A stretch of DNA of 64,000 nucleotides from Stieleria magnilauensis. Its GTDB lineage: Bacteria > Planctomycetota > Planctomycetia > Pirellulales > Pirellulaceae. Under the pieces are notes generated by a model. The model was not told the origin of the DNA. It saw nothing but the letters and a program-made list of their open reading frames with translations, and ran no database searches. The stretch covers positions 5,926,394 through 5,990,393 of the forward strand of contig CP036432.1 of NCBI GenBank assembly GCA_007753675.1, read 5' to 3'. The position numbers were made by a program, and so were the translations under genes. This document shows positions 18,928-27,273 of the stretch, piece after piece (position 1 is the stretch's first letter; each line of letters opens with the position of its first letter).

Positions 18928-19114
18928 CGCCCCACCAATCAGGCTATCTATTTCACCGGCTCTTGCATCTTCTGAGATTCGGGCTCTGGCATAGCTGTTC
19001 GTCGCGTCATCAATTCGCGAAAGAAGCATTCTGGTCTGCCGCTTTCGCAGTGTTGCCTTTTACCTGCAACAATCGTATGGTGTCAGTGCATCGCTAACAA
19101 GCAGGTAGGCATCC

Positions 19115-19453
19115 ATGAACGTCTTTGGCGAAAGAATTCGTGACCTTCGTAGAGCTAAGGGCTATTCGCTTCGAACGCTCGCGCCGATGGTGGGCGTTGG
19201 CTACAGCTACTTGAGCAAAGTGGAGAACGGCAAGTTGGACTTCGGTGACTCGCCCTCCGAATCACTGATTCACCGGCTGGCGGACACACTGGATGGCGAC
19301 GAGGACGAACTGCTTCTCATGGCCGGACGGATTCCTGAGTCCATCGCGCGTCGAATTTTCGACCAACCCGACGTGTTTCGTACACTCGCAAATTGTGATC
19401 GAGCAACGCTTGCGGCGGTCGCTGCGCAAGCCAGCCAAACTAAAAGGAAGTGA
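19115..19453 (+). CDS. XRE-family regulator divergent from hsdR
   Basis: 112 residues. The N-terminal helix-turn-helix reads GERIRDLRRAKGYSLRTLA then VGVGYSYLSKVENGKL. The rest is helical (SLIHRLADTLDGDEDELLL). It is homologous along its whole length to the protein at 61396-61722. The AGGTAGG upstream is a fair ribosome-binding site for the ATG. It is transcribed away from hsdR across a ~190-bp gap, the position of a controller for the restriction operon. The role in timing restriction expression is inference. Confidence 0.88.
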   Translation: MNVFGERIRDLRRAKGYSLRTLAPMVGVGYSYLSKVENGKLDFGDSPSESLIHRLADTLDGDEDELLLMAGRIPESIARRIFDQPDVFRTLANCDRATLAAVAAQASQTKRK

Positions 19454-19687
19454 CGCGGGCCAATCTCGGCGAACTGGTCGACCGCAGGGCGTGTCGCGTT
19501 TGGCAGCCCAGCGGTTTGGCGAGGAACCTCAACCAAAACTTTTCGCAACGCCGGCGACTAGACAACTTGCCAAACGGCCAAGTCGCGAGTCGCAAAAACC
19601 AAGTGTTGCGTCGTTGTGTTTTGCGGAACAACTAGTCAGAGTCAGTCGAGGGATCTGTTTTCCAGCAAGTTGTAGTGAGTTTCGAGA

Positions 19688-20461
19688 ATGCCCGGTAAGC
19701 ACTTCAAGGCAGAGTACATCGACTTCCGGAACTCGGTTGTCTCTGGCAATCAGTTTGTTCTCGATGAAACGGCGAACGCGTTCCTAAACGGAATCCGCAA
19801 GAGCGTCAAACCACGAGTTGTGCACCTACCGAAAGGGTCGAATCTTTATCGAGCTCAATACGGCTGCCGACAAATCGACTGGGACGAGAATCCGGAGCCA
19901 CTGCGATGTCACGGAAAGAAGAGAATGCTACCCGACAGGAAGCATGTTAGAGCCGGAAGAGCCAACGCTGACTACAAGGCGGTATTCTACGCTTCGATTT
20001 CACCGGATATCGCTGTGAAAGAACTGCGACCTTGGATTGGCTCGTATCTATCTGTAGCGAGATTCAGAGTGAAGCGAGACTTGGAAATCGTGAATCTGTT
20101 TGACGCGTATGGAGGATTCATGAAAGGATTTGAGTTAGCCGTACGACGAAGCCAGCTGAAAGGAAAAGAATACGACGATTACGTTTGGCATTGCATCGGA
20201 GAGGCATTCTGCCAGCCAGTAACGCTCTCGGATGATCCGCATAGTTACTTGCCAACGCAAATCATCGCTGAACTGATAAAGTCGATGGGGTATGACGGGC
20301 TGGCCTACCGAAGCTCGACAGAACCCGAAAGAAAGAGCCAACAAGACGCTGGAGCAAATGTCGCATTGTTCGACCCTGATGCGGTCTCCATTCAGCAGCG
20401 TGGTTGGGTCGTGAAGGTGACCAGCCTCGAAGTCGAAATCGACAATGGCCCCCATTATTGA
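19688..20461 (+). CDS. RES-domain protein, possible NAD+-degrading toxin
   Basis: 257 residues. Matching RES features are LYRAQYG near residue 57, KAVFYASISPDIAVKELRP near 100 and, toward the end, LAYRSSTEP with VALFDPDAV. The RES fold resembles ADP-ribosyl transferases, and characterised RES toxins break down NAD+. Usual partners are Xre/DUF2384 antitoxins. None is adjacent: the XRE gene 234 bp upstream looks like a restriction controller and lacks an obvious antitoxin domain. The extra ~50 N-terminal residues are typical of longer RES proteins of unknown role. It ends at a strong bidirectional terminator. Confidence 0.75.
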   Translation: MPGKHFKAEYIDFRNSVVSGNQFVLDETANAFLNGIRKSVKPRVVHLPKGSNLYRAQYGCRQIDWDENPEPLRCHGKKRMLPDRKHVRAGRANADYKAVFYASISPDIAVKELRPWIGSYLSVARFRVKRDLEIVNLFDAYGGFMKGFELAVRRSQLKGKEYDDYVWHCIGEAFCQPVTLSDDPHSYLPTQIIAELIKSMGYDGLAYRSSTEPERKSQQDAGANVALFDPDAVSIQQRGWVVKVTSLEVEIDNGPHY

Positions 20462-20511
20462 GGCCCTCCATTTCGCCGTCTGGATTTGGCCAAGGTCAGT
20501 TGCTATCGCAA

Positions 20512-20560
20512 AAACGCCCGCGGGGGATTGCTCCTCCGCGGGCGTTTCGGTTTTGTTCGT
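20512..20560. terminator. Bidirectional terminator between RES and Ro60 genes
   Basis: A perfect 12-bp inverted repeat (AAACGCCCGCGG at 20512-20523, partner at 20536-20547) is followed by a T-rich run on the plus strand and preceded by AAAA on the minus-strand exit side. It separates two convergent genes. Confidence 0.9.
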
Positions 20561-20568
20561 CTTTCGAC

Positions 20569-22230
20569 TTACAGTTCGACGGATTCGACTTCGCGGACGA
20601 AGCGGGATGCGTCGTTTTCTAGGAACGATGAGATTACGTTGAATACGGCGTCACTGAAGCCGCCGATGTTCAGGATGTCGTCTCGCTCGGGTGCCTGGCT
20701 TGATCCGTATGGCTGGATGTCGATGCAAACCAGCTTTGGATCAGTGACGCCGTGGCGGCGTGCGTTCGTTACGAACTTCTGCCACTCGGTCATCACACCA
20801 GTTGAACCGCGGTGACCGTATCCATACGCGCGGCCGCCCGTGATCCAGCTTTCGTTGTCGCTGACAAGGACGCAGCCGACCAGTGGTCGCTTGCTGTGTC
20901 GCTTGTTCGCTTCCGCCAGCGGGATCGAGCAGTCGGTTCCGCCGCCACCGTACTTCGCCAATCGCTCCGATAGACTCAGGATCGTGTCCTGAGGATCGAT
21001 GCGGACGTTGTACGCTTGCGTGTCGAACGGAATGACAATGCTGTCCGGGTTACGACGCAAGATCGCTGCCGCGAACAATGCCGCAACATCGACGCAACGC
21101 ATCTTGGTCGTTCCGCCGCGACCGCGGTAACCCGTCACCGGGCAACCCATCGATCCAGACGTATCCAGACCGATCACGATTGGACCCGGCAGCTCCGGAA
21201 CGTTACCGCATGCGATCTCGGCTGCATTGTGCAGCGATGCCTTGATCTTCTGCGGAACCTCGGCCGATGCGTTCAGGTACGCAGCCAGGAACTGGTACGG
21301 AAACTGACGTGAGCGAGTGATTGCGTCGGCGTCCGCGATGCGGCTTGCGACGTAATCGATCATCACGTTGTCAGTCTTGCCCCCAGACCCAGTAGACGCA
21401 GTGTTCTTGAACACGTCGTGCCGCAGTAGCGTGTTGAGGTTCATTCGCAGTGCCTGCGGTCCCATCTGTCGGGCAATTGCCTTCCAGACGATCGGCCCCT
21501 TGGCCGCGTCGGCCAGCAAGTCCCAACGAACCTGCAGGTCACCCGCGATCAAGGTTTGTGCCTCGGCCGTGTCGGCGCCGCGGTACGCGATCAGTGACTG
21601 AACCGTCGCCGGCAAGTCGGTTTCCGTTGCTGGAGCCCACTTTTCGACTGGCTTATCGGTCAGCCATCCAAACAGCGCACGACGTGCGTCATCCTTCGGC
21701 GTCGGACGTGCCATTCGCAAGATGTCTCGCAGGCTTGGATCGTTTCCGATCGAAGCTGAAAGCAACTTGCCAACAGACGCGTCGTTGAGCCAACGTTGGA
21801 ACGCACGCTGCAGCGAAGACGACAGACCCTTGCGACCGAACTGTCCGGAACGAGTCATTTGGAAAACGGTGCGCAGAACGCGGCCGTTGTCCGCGACTCG
21901 GTCGAAGACTTGGTGCATGAGCTTGGTGTCTCGCGTCGACAGTACGACCAATAGCGCCGCCGGCATGTCCTTCATGTAAGCACGCTCACGTGAGTAGACG
22001 GCCAGCTTTGCCAGGAATTCGTTGTCGTCAACTTGGTCGATCAGCTTGCGCATTTCGTCCAGTTGCGTCTGCGCGCTCGCGTAGAAGACGTTGCCGAATG
22101 TGCCGGTAGCCGCCATCTGGGCTAGCGCGTGCTTCGGCTCGAACTTGTACGCCGGGCCGCCCGCTTCGTTGACGGTGGTCGCTCGCGGAATAACGCTCGT
22201 GATGCTCTGGAATAGACTCTTGTTGGCCAT
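20569..22230 (-). CDS. rsr: Ro60-family TROVE/vWA RNA-binding protein
   Basis: 553 residues. The N-terminal two thirds form the TROVE helical-repeat ring that binds the 3' ends of misfolded RNAs and Y RNAs; [20 protein letters not shown] and [14 protein letters not shown] fit. The C-terminal vWA domain has the metal site DTSGSMG near residue 360. Bacterial Ro60 (Rsr) works with Y RNA and PNPase-type nucleases in RNA decay. A good AGGAGGT precedes the ATG. The ~230 bp upstream on the same strand fold into a tRNA-like structure that I annotate as a Y RNA candidate. The gene is convergent with the RES gene. Confidence 0.93.
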   Translation of the reverse strand: MANKSLFQSITSVIPRATTVNEAGGPAYKFEPKHALAQMAATGTFGNVFYASAQTQLDEMRKLIDQVDDNEFLAKLAVYSRERAYMKDMPAALLVVLSTRDTKLMHQVFDRVADNGRVLRTVFQMTRSGQFGRKGLSSSLQRAFQRWLNDASVGKLLSASIGNDPSLRDILRMARPTPKDDARRALFGWLTDKPVEKWAPATETDLPATVQSLIAYRGADTAEAQTLIAGDLQVRWDLLADAAKGPIVWKAIARQMGPQALRMNLNTLLRHDVFKNTASTGSGGKTDNVMIDYVASRIADADAITRSRQFPYQFLAAYLNASAEVPQKIKASLHNAAEIACGNVPELPGPIVIGLDTSGSMGCPVTGYRGRGGTTKMRCVDVAALFAAAILRRNPDSIVIPFDTQAYNVRIDPQDTILSLSERLAKYGGGGTDCSIPLAEANKRHSKRPLVGCVLVSDNESWITGGRAYGYGHRGSTGVMTEWQKFVTNARRHGVTDPKLVCIDIQPYGSSQAPERDDILNIGGFSDAVFNVISSFLENDASRFVREVESVEL

Positions 22231-22261
22231 CGTGACCTCCTACTCAAAAAAGTGATCCGAC

Positions 22262-22446
22262 GAAGTTTGGTGCAGAGGTTTGCTCCCAAATGAGCTTCGC
22301 CCCGTTGTGGGGCCGCGACCGAGAAACGTCTCGGCGCGGTTGGAGTCGGGACGACAGGAATCGAACCTATGGACTCCACTCCGGCAGTCGGATCATGTGT
22401 CTTGCCACCGCGTGGAAACGCCCCGAATAAAATGGGGCCGTTTCGC
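22262..22446 (-). ncRNA. Candidate Y RNA with tRNA-like module upstream of Ro60
   Basis: Read on the minus strand, the 5' hairpin pairs 22434-22444 with 22415-22424 (GAAACG...CGTTTC, one bulge). A tRNA-like core follows: closing stem CGCGGT/ACCGCG (22407-22412 with 22335-22340), a 4-bp D-arm-like GGCA/TGCC, a perfect 7-bp acceptor-like TGGAGTC/GACTCCA (22372-22378 with 22341-22347), and inside it a T-arm ATAGG-TTCGATT-CCTGT. A hairpin CCGAGA-CGTT-TCTCGG and a second GCCCC/GGGGC hairpin come after. It is not an ordinary tRNA: no anticodon arm of normal size and no CCA. Bacterial Y RNAs lie upstream of Ro60 genes and many carry tRNA-like domains. Ends are approximate. Confidence 0.5.
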
Positions 22447-22807
22447 AGCACGATGGTGTTTGTGTTCTGCTGTGTTGTCTGGTTAGGGCAAATCGAAAGA
22501 ACACTCGGCGAAGTGTTGGTCAGAGAACCCGTCCGTATTCAATGAAAGCGGAGGATCGAGGACACCAGTAGAACTTTTTTCGGCTGGCGTTCGGGATTGG
22601 GGCCAATCCGAAATCGGTGTTTTGTTGGCAATTTACGATGTTTGATGGCTAGTTGACCCGAAGTCCCCCCAATCTGCAAGTCTCGAGTGGGGTTCGTTTA
22701 TCGCCGTGCAGTATTACCGCTTTCGCGAAACGATCGACCCGAAACCCATGTTTTGAAGATCAAACTCAAACTTCGAGGTGTCCGCAGGCACCAACGCACC
22801 CGTGCAG
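22447..22807. other. Gene-free stretch between Y RNA candidate and nucC
   Basis: No convincing coding sequence. It holds a small hairpin (AACACT...AGTGTT, about 22499-22516) and a T-run near 22573. It should contain the promoter for the Y RNA and Ro60 transcript and the 3' untranslated region of nucC. I see no recognisable terminator for nucC. Confidence 0.5.
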
Positions 22808-23551
22808 TCATTCAATCCACTTCAGATACTCATTCATGTCGACCGCCGGAACGGTTCCGAGCGGTTGAAGCGTCTTGAAAAGCGACATCAGAAAATACAT
22901 CAGACTGGCTTCTCGGTCGCTTTTCTCGATAGTCAGCTTTTCGCTTTCTTTAACGACACGAAAGCCACCTTCAGACAAAACACATCCAAGGTGAATTTTT
23001 CCATGTTCGGTCGTCCAGCTATTCTGGATAGCTTCCTCAAACGAATCGCCCAATCCCGGAGTCCATGAAGAAGACAGTGTCAGGATTCCCGCCGGAATTT
23101 CAAACAACTGTTTTTGCCTTGCTTGTCCCGTGTGATCGGTGATCATTGCCGACGTTCGCAACAGTCGCCTCACCGACTGCACTTTTTCTGAAGTGTACTC
23201 GACGTGATCTTTCGAGATGTCCTGCTTGACCTCGAACACTGCGTAAACGCTCTCAGCAGGAATGTACACGATGCCCCCGAAATTGATCACGAACGGAGTG
23301 TACTGGCGATCGAAAATCACGATATCAATTTGTTGACTCGCTTCGCCATTGCTGTCAACAACCATCGCACGTTCGATCGCGTAACGATTCGGAAGATACT
23401 CTTGAAGAAGATCAATCCACGAAGACTCAGTTGCTTCCCCCTTCGTTCCTTGATGGATTGCGTACTCACGATTCAGTTCCTGAGCCGCTTCCGTTGCTTT
23501 TTGGCGGCTCTTAAAAAGCCCAGCGAGATCGACTTTATTTACCTCCGACAT
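22808..23551 (-). CDS. nucC: NucC-like CBASS effector endonuclease
   Basis: 247 residues, close in length and sequence to NucC, the cyclic-trinucleotide-activated DNase of type III CBASS. The active-site residues of this restriction-like fold are visible as D76 in QIDIVIFD and E107/K109 in YAVFEVKQ. The conserved WIDLLQEYLPNRY and GTVPAVDMNEYLKWIE segments also match. On binding the second messenger, NucC trimers pair into hexamers and degrade double-stranded DNA, killing the infected cell. The ATG directly follows the TAA of the TRIP13-like gene, as last gene of the four-gene operon. Confidence 0.93.
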   Translation of the reverse strand: MSEVNKVDLAGLFKSRQKATEAAQELNREYAIHQGTKGEATESSWIDLLQEYLPNRYAIERAMVVDSNGEASQQIDIVIFDRQYTPFVINFGGIVYIPAESVYAVFEVKQDISKDHVEYTSEKVQSVRRLLRTSAMITDHTGQARQKQLFEIPAGILTLSSSWTPGLGDSFEEAIQNSWTTEHGKIHLGCVLSEGGFRVVKESEKLTIEKSDREASLMYFLMSLFKTLQPLGTVPAVDMNEYLKWIE

Positions 23552-24478
23552 TTACTGCTCCGAAAAAGCGGGTGTAGCTTTTGTTTGTGCTGCAACCGAG
23601 AGGATTAACTCCGAAGTGATGGTTCGATCCGGAAAGGCTTCCAGAACGACAGATGGAACCAACCGCTGAGTGATATCGGAGAAGCTGAAGCCAACCCCTG
23701 TTCCATCGCAGTCGCCCGTCAATTCGACAACACGAGATAGGTCTGCCTCGGAACAGACATACTCGGGAAAAGCGTTGCGAAGCACGATGCGTCGCTGGTC
23801 GGCGTTTGGACGAGTGAATTCAAATGTTGCCGCTGCACGACGCATTACCGCTGGGTCCAAAGCCCTCAGTCGATTGGTACACATCACGACAAGCACTGGA
23901 CGCTGACCCTCTGCCAAGTCGTCAATTCCACGGATCAGTGCGTTTACTCCCGCTCGATCTTCGTGGTGCATCTGGGCTGATTCACGTGACTGAGCGAGGG
24001 CGTCTGCTTCGTCGATCAGCAGAATTTGCCCTGAGGATGCTGAAGTACTGCCACTGATCGAAGGTGCTTGGGACTTAACGATTCCGAAAGCTGACGAGAT
24101 GAGTCTCGTCATTTCGCCAACTGCGCCAGTGCCTCTCGCGGTAAGGCTCAAGCTGTGTAACAGAATCGGTATCCCAGCTTTTCTTGCTACGGCGTCCCCA
24201 AAAGTCTCAGCGAGTTCGGTTTTTCCCGTCCCGACATCGCCTGCCAGAATGAACAACGGTGGACGACGTTGGAAATATCGAAGTGCTGGCAGCGACTCTT
24301 TGAAGTGTTGCTGCGACCAGTTTTCCAGTGACGACGGTTGCAGCCGCATCAATGCTTCTTTTGTCAGACGATCTTTAACCGAATCAAGTCCGACCAGTCG
24401 ATCGAACCGGCGTTTAACATCAGAGTCTGGGAACTCCAGTACCTCATCGAAAATTCCCTCTGTCGAATTTTTTTCCAT
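23552..24478 (-). CDS. cap6: TRIP13/Pch2-like AAA+ ATPase (Cap6)
   Basis: 308 residues with a single AAA+ module: Walker A AGDVGTGKTELAETF near residue 78, Walker B ILLIDEADALAQ near 150, a sensor stretch VMCTNRLRALDPAVMRRAA. The position between a HORMA gene and NucC identifies it as the CBASS TRIP13-like remodeller, which pulls HORMA proteins off the CD-NTase and so turns the system off. The start overlaps the HORMA stop by one base (TGATG), and nucC starts immediately after its stop. Confidence 0.9.
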   Translation of the reverse strand: MEKNSTEGIFDEVLEFPDSDVKRRFDRLVGLDSVKDRLTKEALMRLQPSSLENWSQQHFKESLPALRYFQRRPPLFILAGDVGTGKTELAETFGDAVARKAGIPILLHSLSLTARGTGAVGEMTRLISSAFGIVKSQAPSISGSTSASSGQILLIDEADALAQSRESAQMHHEDRAGVNALIRGIDDLAEGQRPVLVVMCTNRLRALDPAVMRRAAATFEFTRPNADQRRIVLRNAFPEYVCSEADLSRVVELTGDCDGTGVGFSFSDITQRLVPSVVLEAFPDRTITSELILSVAAQTKATPAFSEQ

Positions 24479-24990
24479 CAGTAACTCCTAAATGATTGCC
24501 GAGAGACTCCAGTGCCACCCGCTGAATAGTTTTTCTCTGTGCCGCTCCAGCTTCCGAGTCCATCACTCGGTGGATCTCCAGATGTCCTGTTGACAGGATG
24601 CGAGTCTTTGAATGTCGATTGCTGGTCGGATGCAAGACTGTTGTACTTGCTTGAATACCATGCGTAGTTGAAGAAAGTTGTTCCGCCCAAATCGACGTAA
24701 GCCGACATTTTCCCAGCTCGTTCATCGGTTTCGATATTGCCGGACGTACTCACTTCGTACGACCAGCTTAGAACTCGCTTTTCATCTCGCTTGAAGCCGA
24801 ACTCGTAGCGGCTTAAATAGCCGTAGCGAAACAACTCGACTAACTCGGCGTTGTAGTTTTCCACGGCAGCCACTGATGGATTGCCATGCAAACGGCTGCA
24901 CGCATTCAAGTCTGCCGCGATCTTGGAGGCAAGATGTTTGGCATGTGTGATGGTGAATGTGGCGGAGGCGGTATGGGTAAAAGTTGACAT
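24478..24990 (-). CDS. cap7: Bacterial HORMA-domain protein (Cap7)
   Basis: 170 residues. The N-terminus (FTITHAKHLASKIAADLNAC), the LFRYGYLSRYEFGFKRDE middle and the C-terminal YSAGGTGVSRQSFRSY are those of the bacterial HORMA family 1 as I recall it. In type III CBASS, HORMA protein bound to its closure motif activates the CD-NTase and is thought to sense phage peptides. The C-terminal tail is the usual safety-belt region. It is two bases from the CD-NTase stop codon and overlaps the ATPase gene by one base. Confidence 0.9.
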   Translation of the reverse strand: MSTFTHTASATFTITHAKHLASKIAADLNACSRLHGNPSVAAVENYNAELVELFRYGYLSRYEFGFKRDEKRVLSWSYEVSTSGNIETDERAGKMSAYVDLGGTTFFNYAWYSSKYNSLASDQQSTFKDSHPVNRTSGDPPSDGLGSWSGTEKNYSAGGTGVSRQSFRSY

Positions 24991-24992
24991 GA

Positions 24993-25967
24993 TTAAACCT
25001 TAAATGTTGGGCCAAAAACTTCTTTCCAGCACTCGATTGCGCGCCCTTTGGTAGTGGCGTGTCGAGCTTCGGATATTGCGTCGAGCGCGTCTTCAGCTTG
25101 ATCTACGAGAGTGTTTCGATCCGATTCGCTGTAGTCTGCGACGATGCTGTTTTCAAGATTGACGGGGTCCAGGATTTCGATTGAGCTTGGGCCACGATCT
25201 GGGATTTCACTGGCCTTGAAATAGTCGGTGAACGCAATCTGATCAGACAAACGGGTCTGGACGATGTACGCGAAGAATTCTTCAAGTGCGTCAGGGTAAT
25301 TTGATAAGATCGCACCGGAATCGAGGCGTTTCGCCATCAGGAGTTCAACAAGAAACGACTTACATCGAAACGAATCACCCATGACAATCTTCCGTTTTGC
25401 TGACCAGAATTTTGCGAAGCGAATCATCTGGGCGTAGTGCGTTACGCAACTAGCCTTTCGTTTTCGGATGAAGTCCAAGTGCATCGGGATGCTGGTCAGA
25501 ACACGGTTGCCGGAATCGCTGGCGTACAAGTAGCCGCGACCAAGTGGGTCGTCGTCGATCTCGTAAATTGGAACCACGTCAACATCGAGGCCGCTACCCC
25601 GAAACGAGATCCTCACGCAATGATTGCCGCGACTAATCTGGTCCGCATTCATGTTCGGATAAACTTTGCGCAACTGCTCAACAAGCCAATCAAGCAGGTC
25701 CGATTCACCGGTCGGGGCATCCGGCGAGGTGACATGTATCGCAACGTCGATATCATTCAGAGACTTCAGCGCAGTTCCTTTCGCAAGACTTCCAGAGAGC
25801 AACATCTTCCGTAAGCCGACGTCTGGATTCTCTTTGATGAACGCTTCCATCTTGGTGCGAAGTCGATTTACCTGCTCGCGATACTCCTTCGCATCTTCCC
25901 TCTTGAGATTTACTGAACTGTCGGCGAAGGCCGCCAAGTCCGAGTGTTTCACAAATTCGTCACGCAC
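24993..25967 (-). CDS. CBASS CD-NTase (cyclic oligonucleotide synthase)
   Basis: 324 residues with a DNA polymerase beta-type nucleotidyltransferase core: LLSGSLAKGTALKSLNDIDV gives G59-S60 and D72/D74, and GLDVDVVPI supplies the third carboxylate near residue 128-130. It makes a cyclic oligonucleotide when activated by HORMA protein. With a NucC effector, a cyclic triadenylate product is expected from known systems; the CD-NTase clade is not decided here. It starts with GTG (25967) behind a well-placed AAGGAG. First gene of a compact four-gene operon, divergent from the IetA/IetS pair. Confidence 0.92.
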   Translation of the reverse strand: MRDEFVKHSDLAAFADSSVNLKREDAKEYREQVNRLRTKMEAFIKENPDVGLRKMLLSGSLAKGTALKSLNDIDVAIHVTSPDAPTGESDLLDWLVEQLRKVYPNMNADQISRGNHCVRISFRGSGLDVDVVPIYEIDDDPLGRGYLYASDSGNRVLTSIPMHLDFIRKRKASCVTHYAQMIRFAKFWSAKRKIVMGDSFRCKSFLVELLMAKRLDSGAILSNYPDALEEFFAYIVQTRLSDQIAFTDYFKASEIPDRGPSSIEILDPVNLENSIVADYSESDRNTLVDQAEDALDAISEARHATTKGRAIECWKEVFGPTFKV

Positions 25968-26077
25968 AAAAAACTCCTTGTAAATAAGCGGCCAAATGGG
26001 GCACTGCGGACGAGTTGTGGCCGAAAGCTACAAAATAGCCCATCGCTTTTGCTAATTAAACAGGAGCTTAACGTACT

Positions 26078-26120
26078 GCGTGGACGAAGTAAACAAGGAG
26101 GCTTGCTTTTTCGTCCACCG
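26078..26120. promoter_or_regulatory. Long inverted repeat upstream of ietA
   Basis: GTGGACGAA (26080-26088) pairs with TTCGTCCAC (26110-26118), and the inner arms ACAAG/CTTGC extend it to about 17 imperfect base pairs with GAGG in the loop. It ends ~20 bp before the ietA ATG. It could be an operator for autoregulation or an RNA hairpin in the leader. No T-run follows, so it is not a simple terminator. Confidence 0.6.
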
Positions 26121-26140
26121 CGTGAGAGAATGGATCACCA

Positions 26141-27262
26141 ATGAAAACGAAGGATTACAAGATCGTGGACGAGCAAGCCGAAAAAACGAAAGATTTAGTC
26201 CAGCTTGCGAGACTTGCTTTGGCGGGTCGTCCGCAGGATGTGCAGACGTACGTCACTCGTATGTCTCGGAAATATCAGAAATTTGCACCAGACCTAGGTG
26301 AGCAGCTCAAGGACTTGCTCAAAGCTGCCCCGACACGCAAATCGCCGCTTCGCAGTGAGACGATGGCGGCGATCCCGCTGGACCGTGACAGCCATTTGCA
26401 TCTGTTGCGAATTGAGTCGACAGGAGTGCTACAACATGAGCCGATTTGGCAGGAACATATCGACGAGGCATTGCAACAGATTGTGCTGGAGCATCAAGAA
26501 GCCGACACATTGCACGGACGTGGGCTGGGACCAACGAGAACTGCAATTTTCACTGGACCGCCCGGAGTTGGTAAAACACTTGCTGCCCACTGGCTGGCAC
26601 GAGAGCTTGACCGTCCCCTGCTGACCCTTGATCTATCTGCCGTCATGAGCAGCTATCTTGGTCGAACTGGCTCGAATGTTCGGCACGTGCTTGACTACGC
26701 GAAGGGAGTTCCGTGTGTGTTGTTGCTCGATGAACTCGATGCGATCGCAAAACGCCGAGACGACGATCAGGAGTTAGGCGAACTAAAGAGGCTCGTCACC
26801 GTGTTACTGCAAGAAATTGATGACTGGCCTGAAGGTGGACTGCTGGTTGCGGCCAGTAACCATCAAGAGCTACTTGATCCGGCTGTTTGGCGACGATTTG
26901 AAGTCCAAATTGAATTCGGTATGCCAACTCGCGGTGCCATCGAGCAATCGCTTAAACTGTTCGCTGATGACGACTCGGCACCGGATAAGATTTGGTCGTC
27001 CGTACTTGCAGAAGTTTTGTTTGGACAGTCGTTCAGTGATATCGAACGTCAAATTAAACATCTTCGGCGACAGGCAGTCCTTAAAAAAATTGAGCTTATC
27101 GAGTTGTTTCCGATACTGGTTCGCCAGCATCTGAAAGATCAATCAAAGTCCACGAAGAAAGAAATTGCTGCGAAGCTTGGTGAAGCAGGACTGTCTCAAC
27201 GAGCAGTCAATGAACTGACTGGAATCAGCCGCGATACTCTTCGTAAGTTGAGTAGTGAATAG
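26141..27262 (+). CDS. ietA: AAA ATPase of an IetAS-type system
   Basis: 373 residues. Walker A is TGPPGVGKTLAAHWLA near residue 138, Walker B VLLLDELDAIAKRR, and VWRRFEVQIEF supplies arginine-finger-type residues. The N-terminal ~90 residues are a helical extension. The C-terminus carries a helix-turn-helix-like segment (IAAKLGEAGLSQRAVNELTG then ISRDTLRK), which may bind DNA. An AAA ATPase immediately followed by a subtilase matches IetA/IetS, known both as a plasmid stability pair and as an anti-phage system. The next gene begins 11 bp after the stop. Confidence 0.85.
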   Translation: MKTKDYKIVDEQAEKTKDLVQLARLALAGRPQDVQTYVTRMSRKYQKFAPDLGEQLKDLLKAAPTRKSPLRSETMAAIPLDRDSHLHLLRIESTGVLQHEPIWQEHIDEALQQIVLEHQEADTLHGRGLGPTRTAIFTGPPGVGKTLAAHWLARELDRPLLTLDLSAVMSSYLGRTGSNVRHVLDYAKGVPCVLLLDELDAIAKRRDDDQELGELKRLVTVLLQEIDDWPEGGLLVAASNHQELLDPAVWRRFEVQIEFGMPTRGAIEQSLKLFADDDSAPDKIWSSVLAEVLFGQSFSDIERQIKHLRRQAVLKKIELIELFPILVRQHLKDQSKSTKKEIAAKLGEAGLSQRAVNELTGISRDTLRKLSSE

Positions 27263-27273
27263 CGAGGGTAACC

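Noticed and set aside
18928..19029. Extra 34 N-terminal residues for HsdR
   Set aside because: An in-frame start exists, but the shorter form fits family N-termini and leaves a normal divergent promoter gap.
22335..22412. An ordinary tRNA gene
   Set aside because: A T-arm and an acceptor-like stem are present, but there is no normal anticodon arm, the arm order does not fit, and no CCA follows.
22280..22486. Plus-strand frame encoding a peptide with a GRQESNLW segment
   Set aside because: This is the antisense reading of the tRNA-like RNA candidate; such peptides are typical false genes opposite tRNA T-arms.
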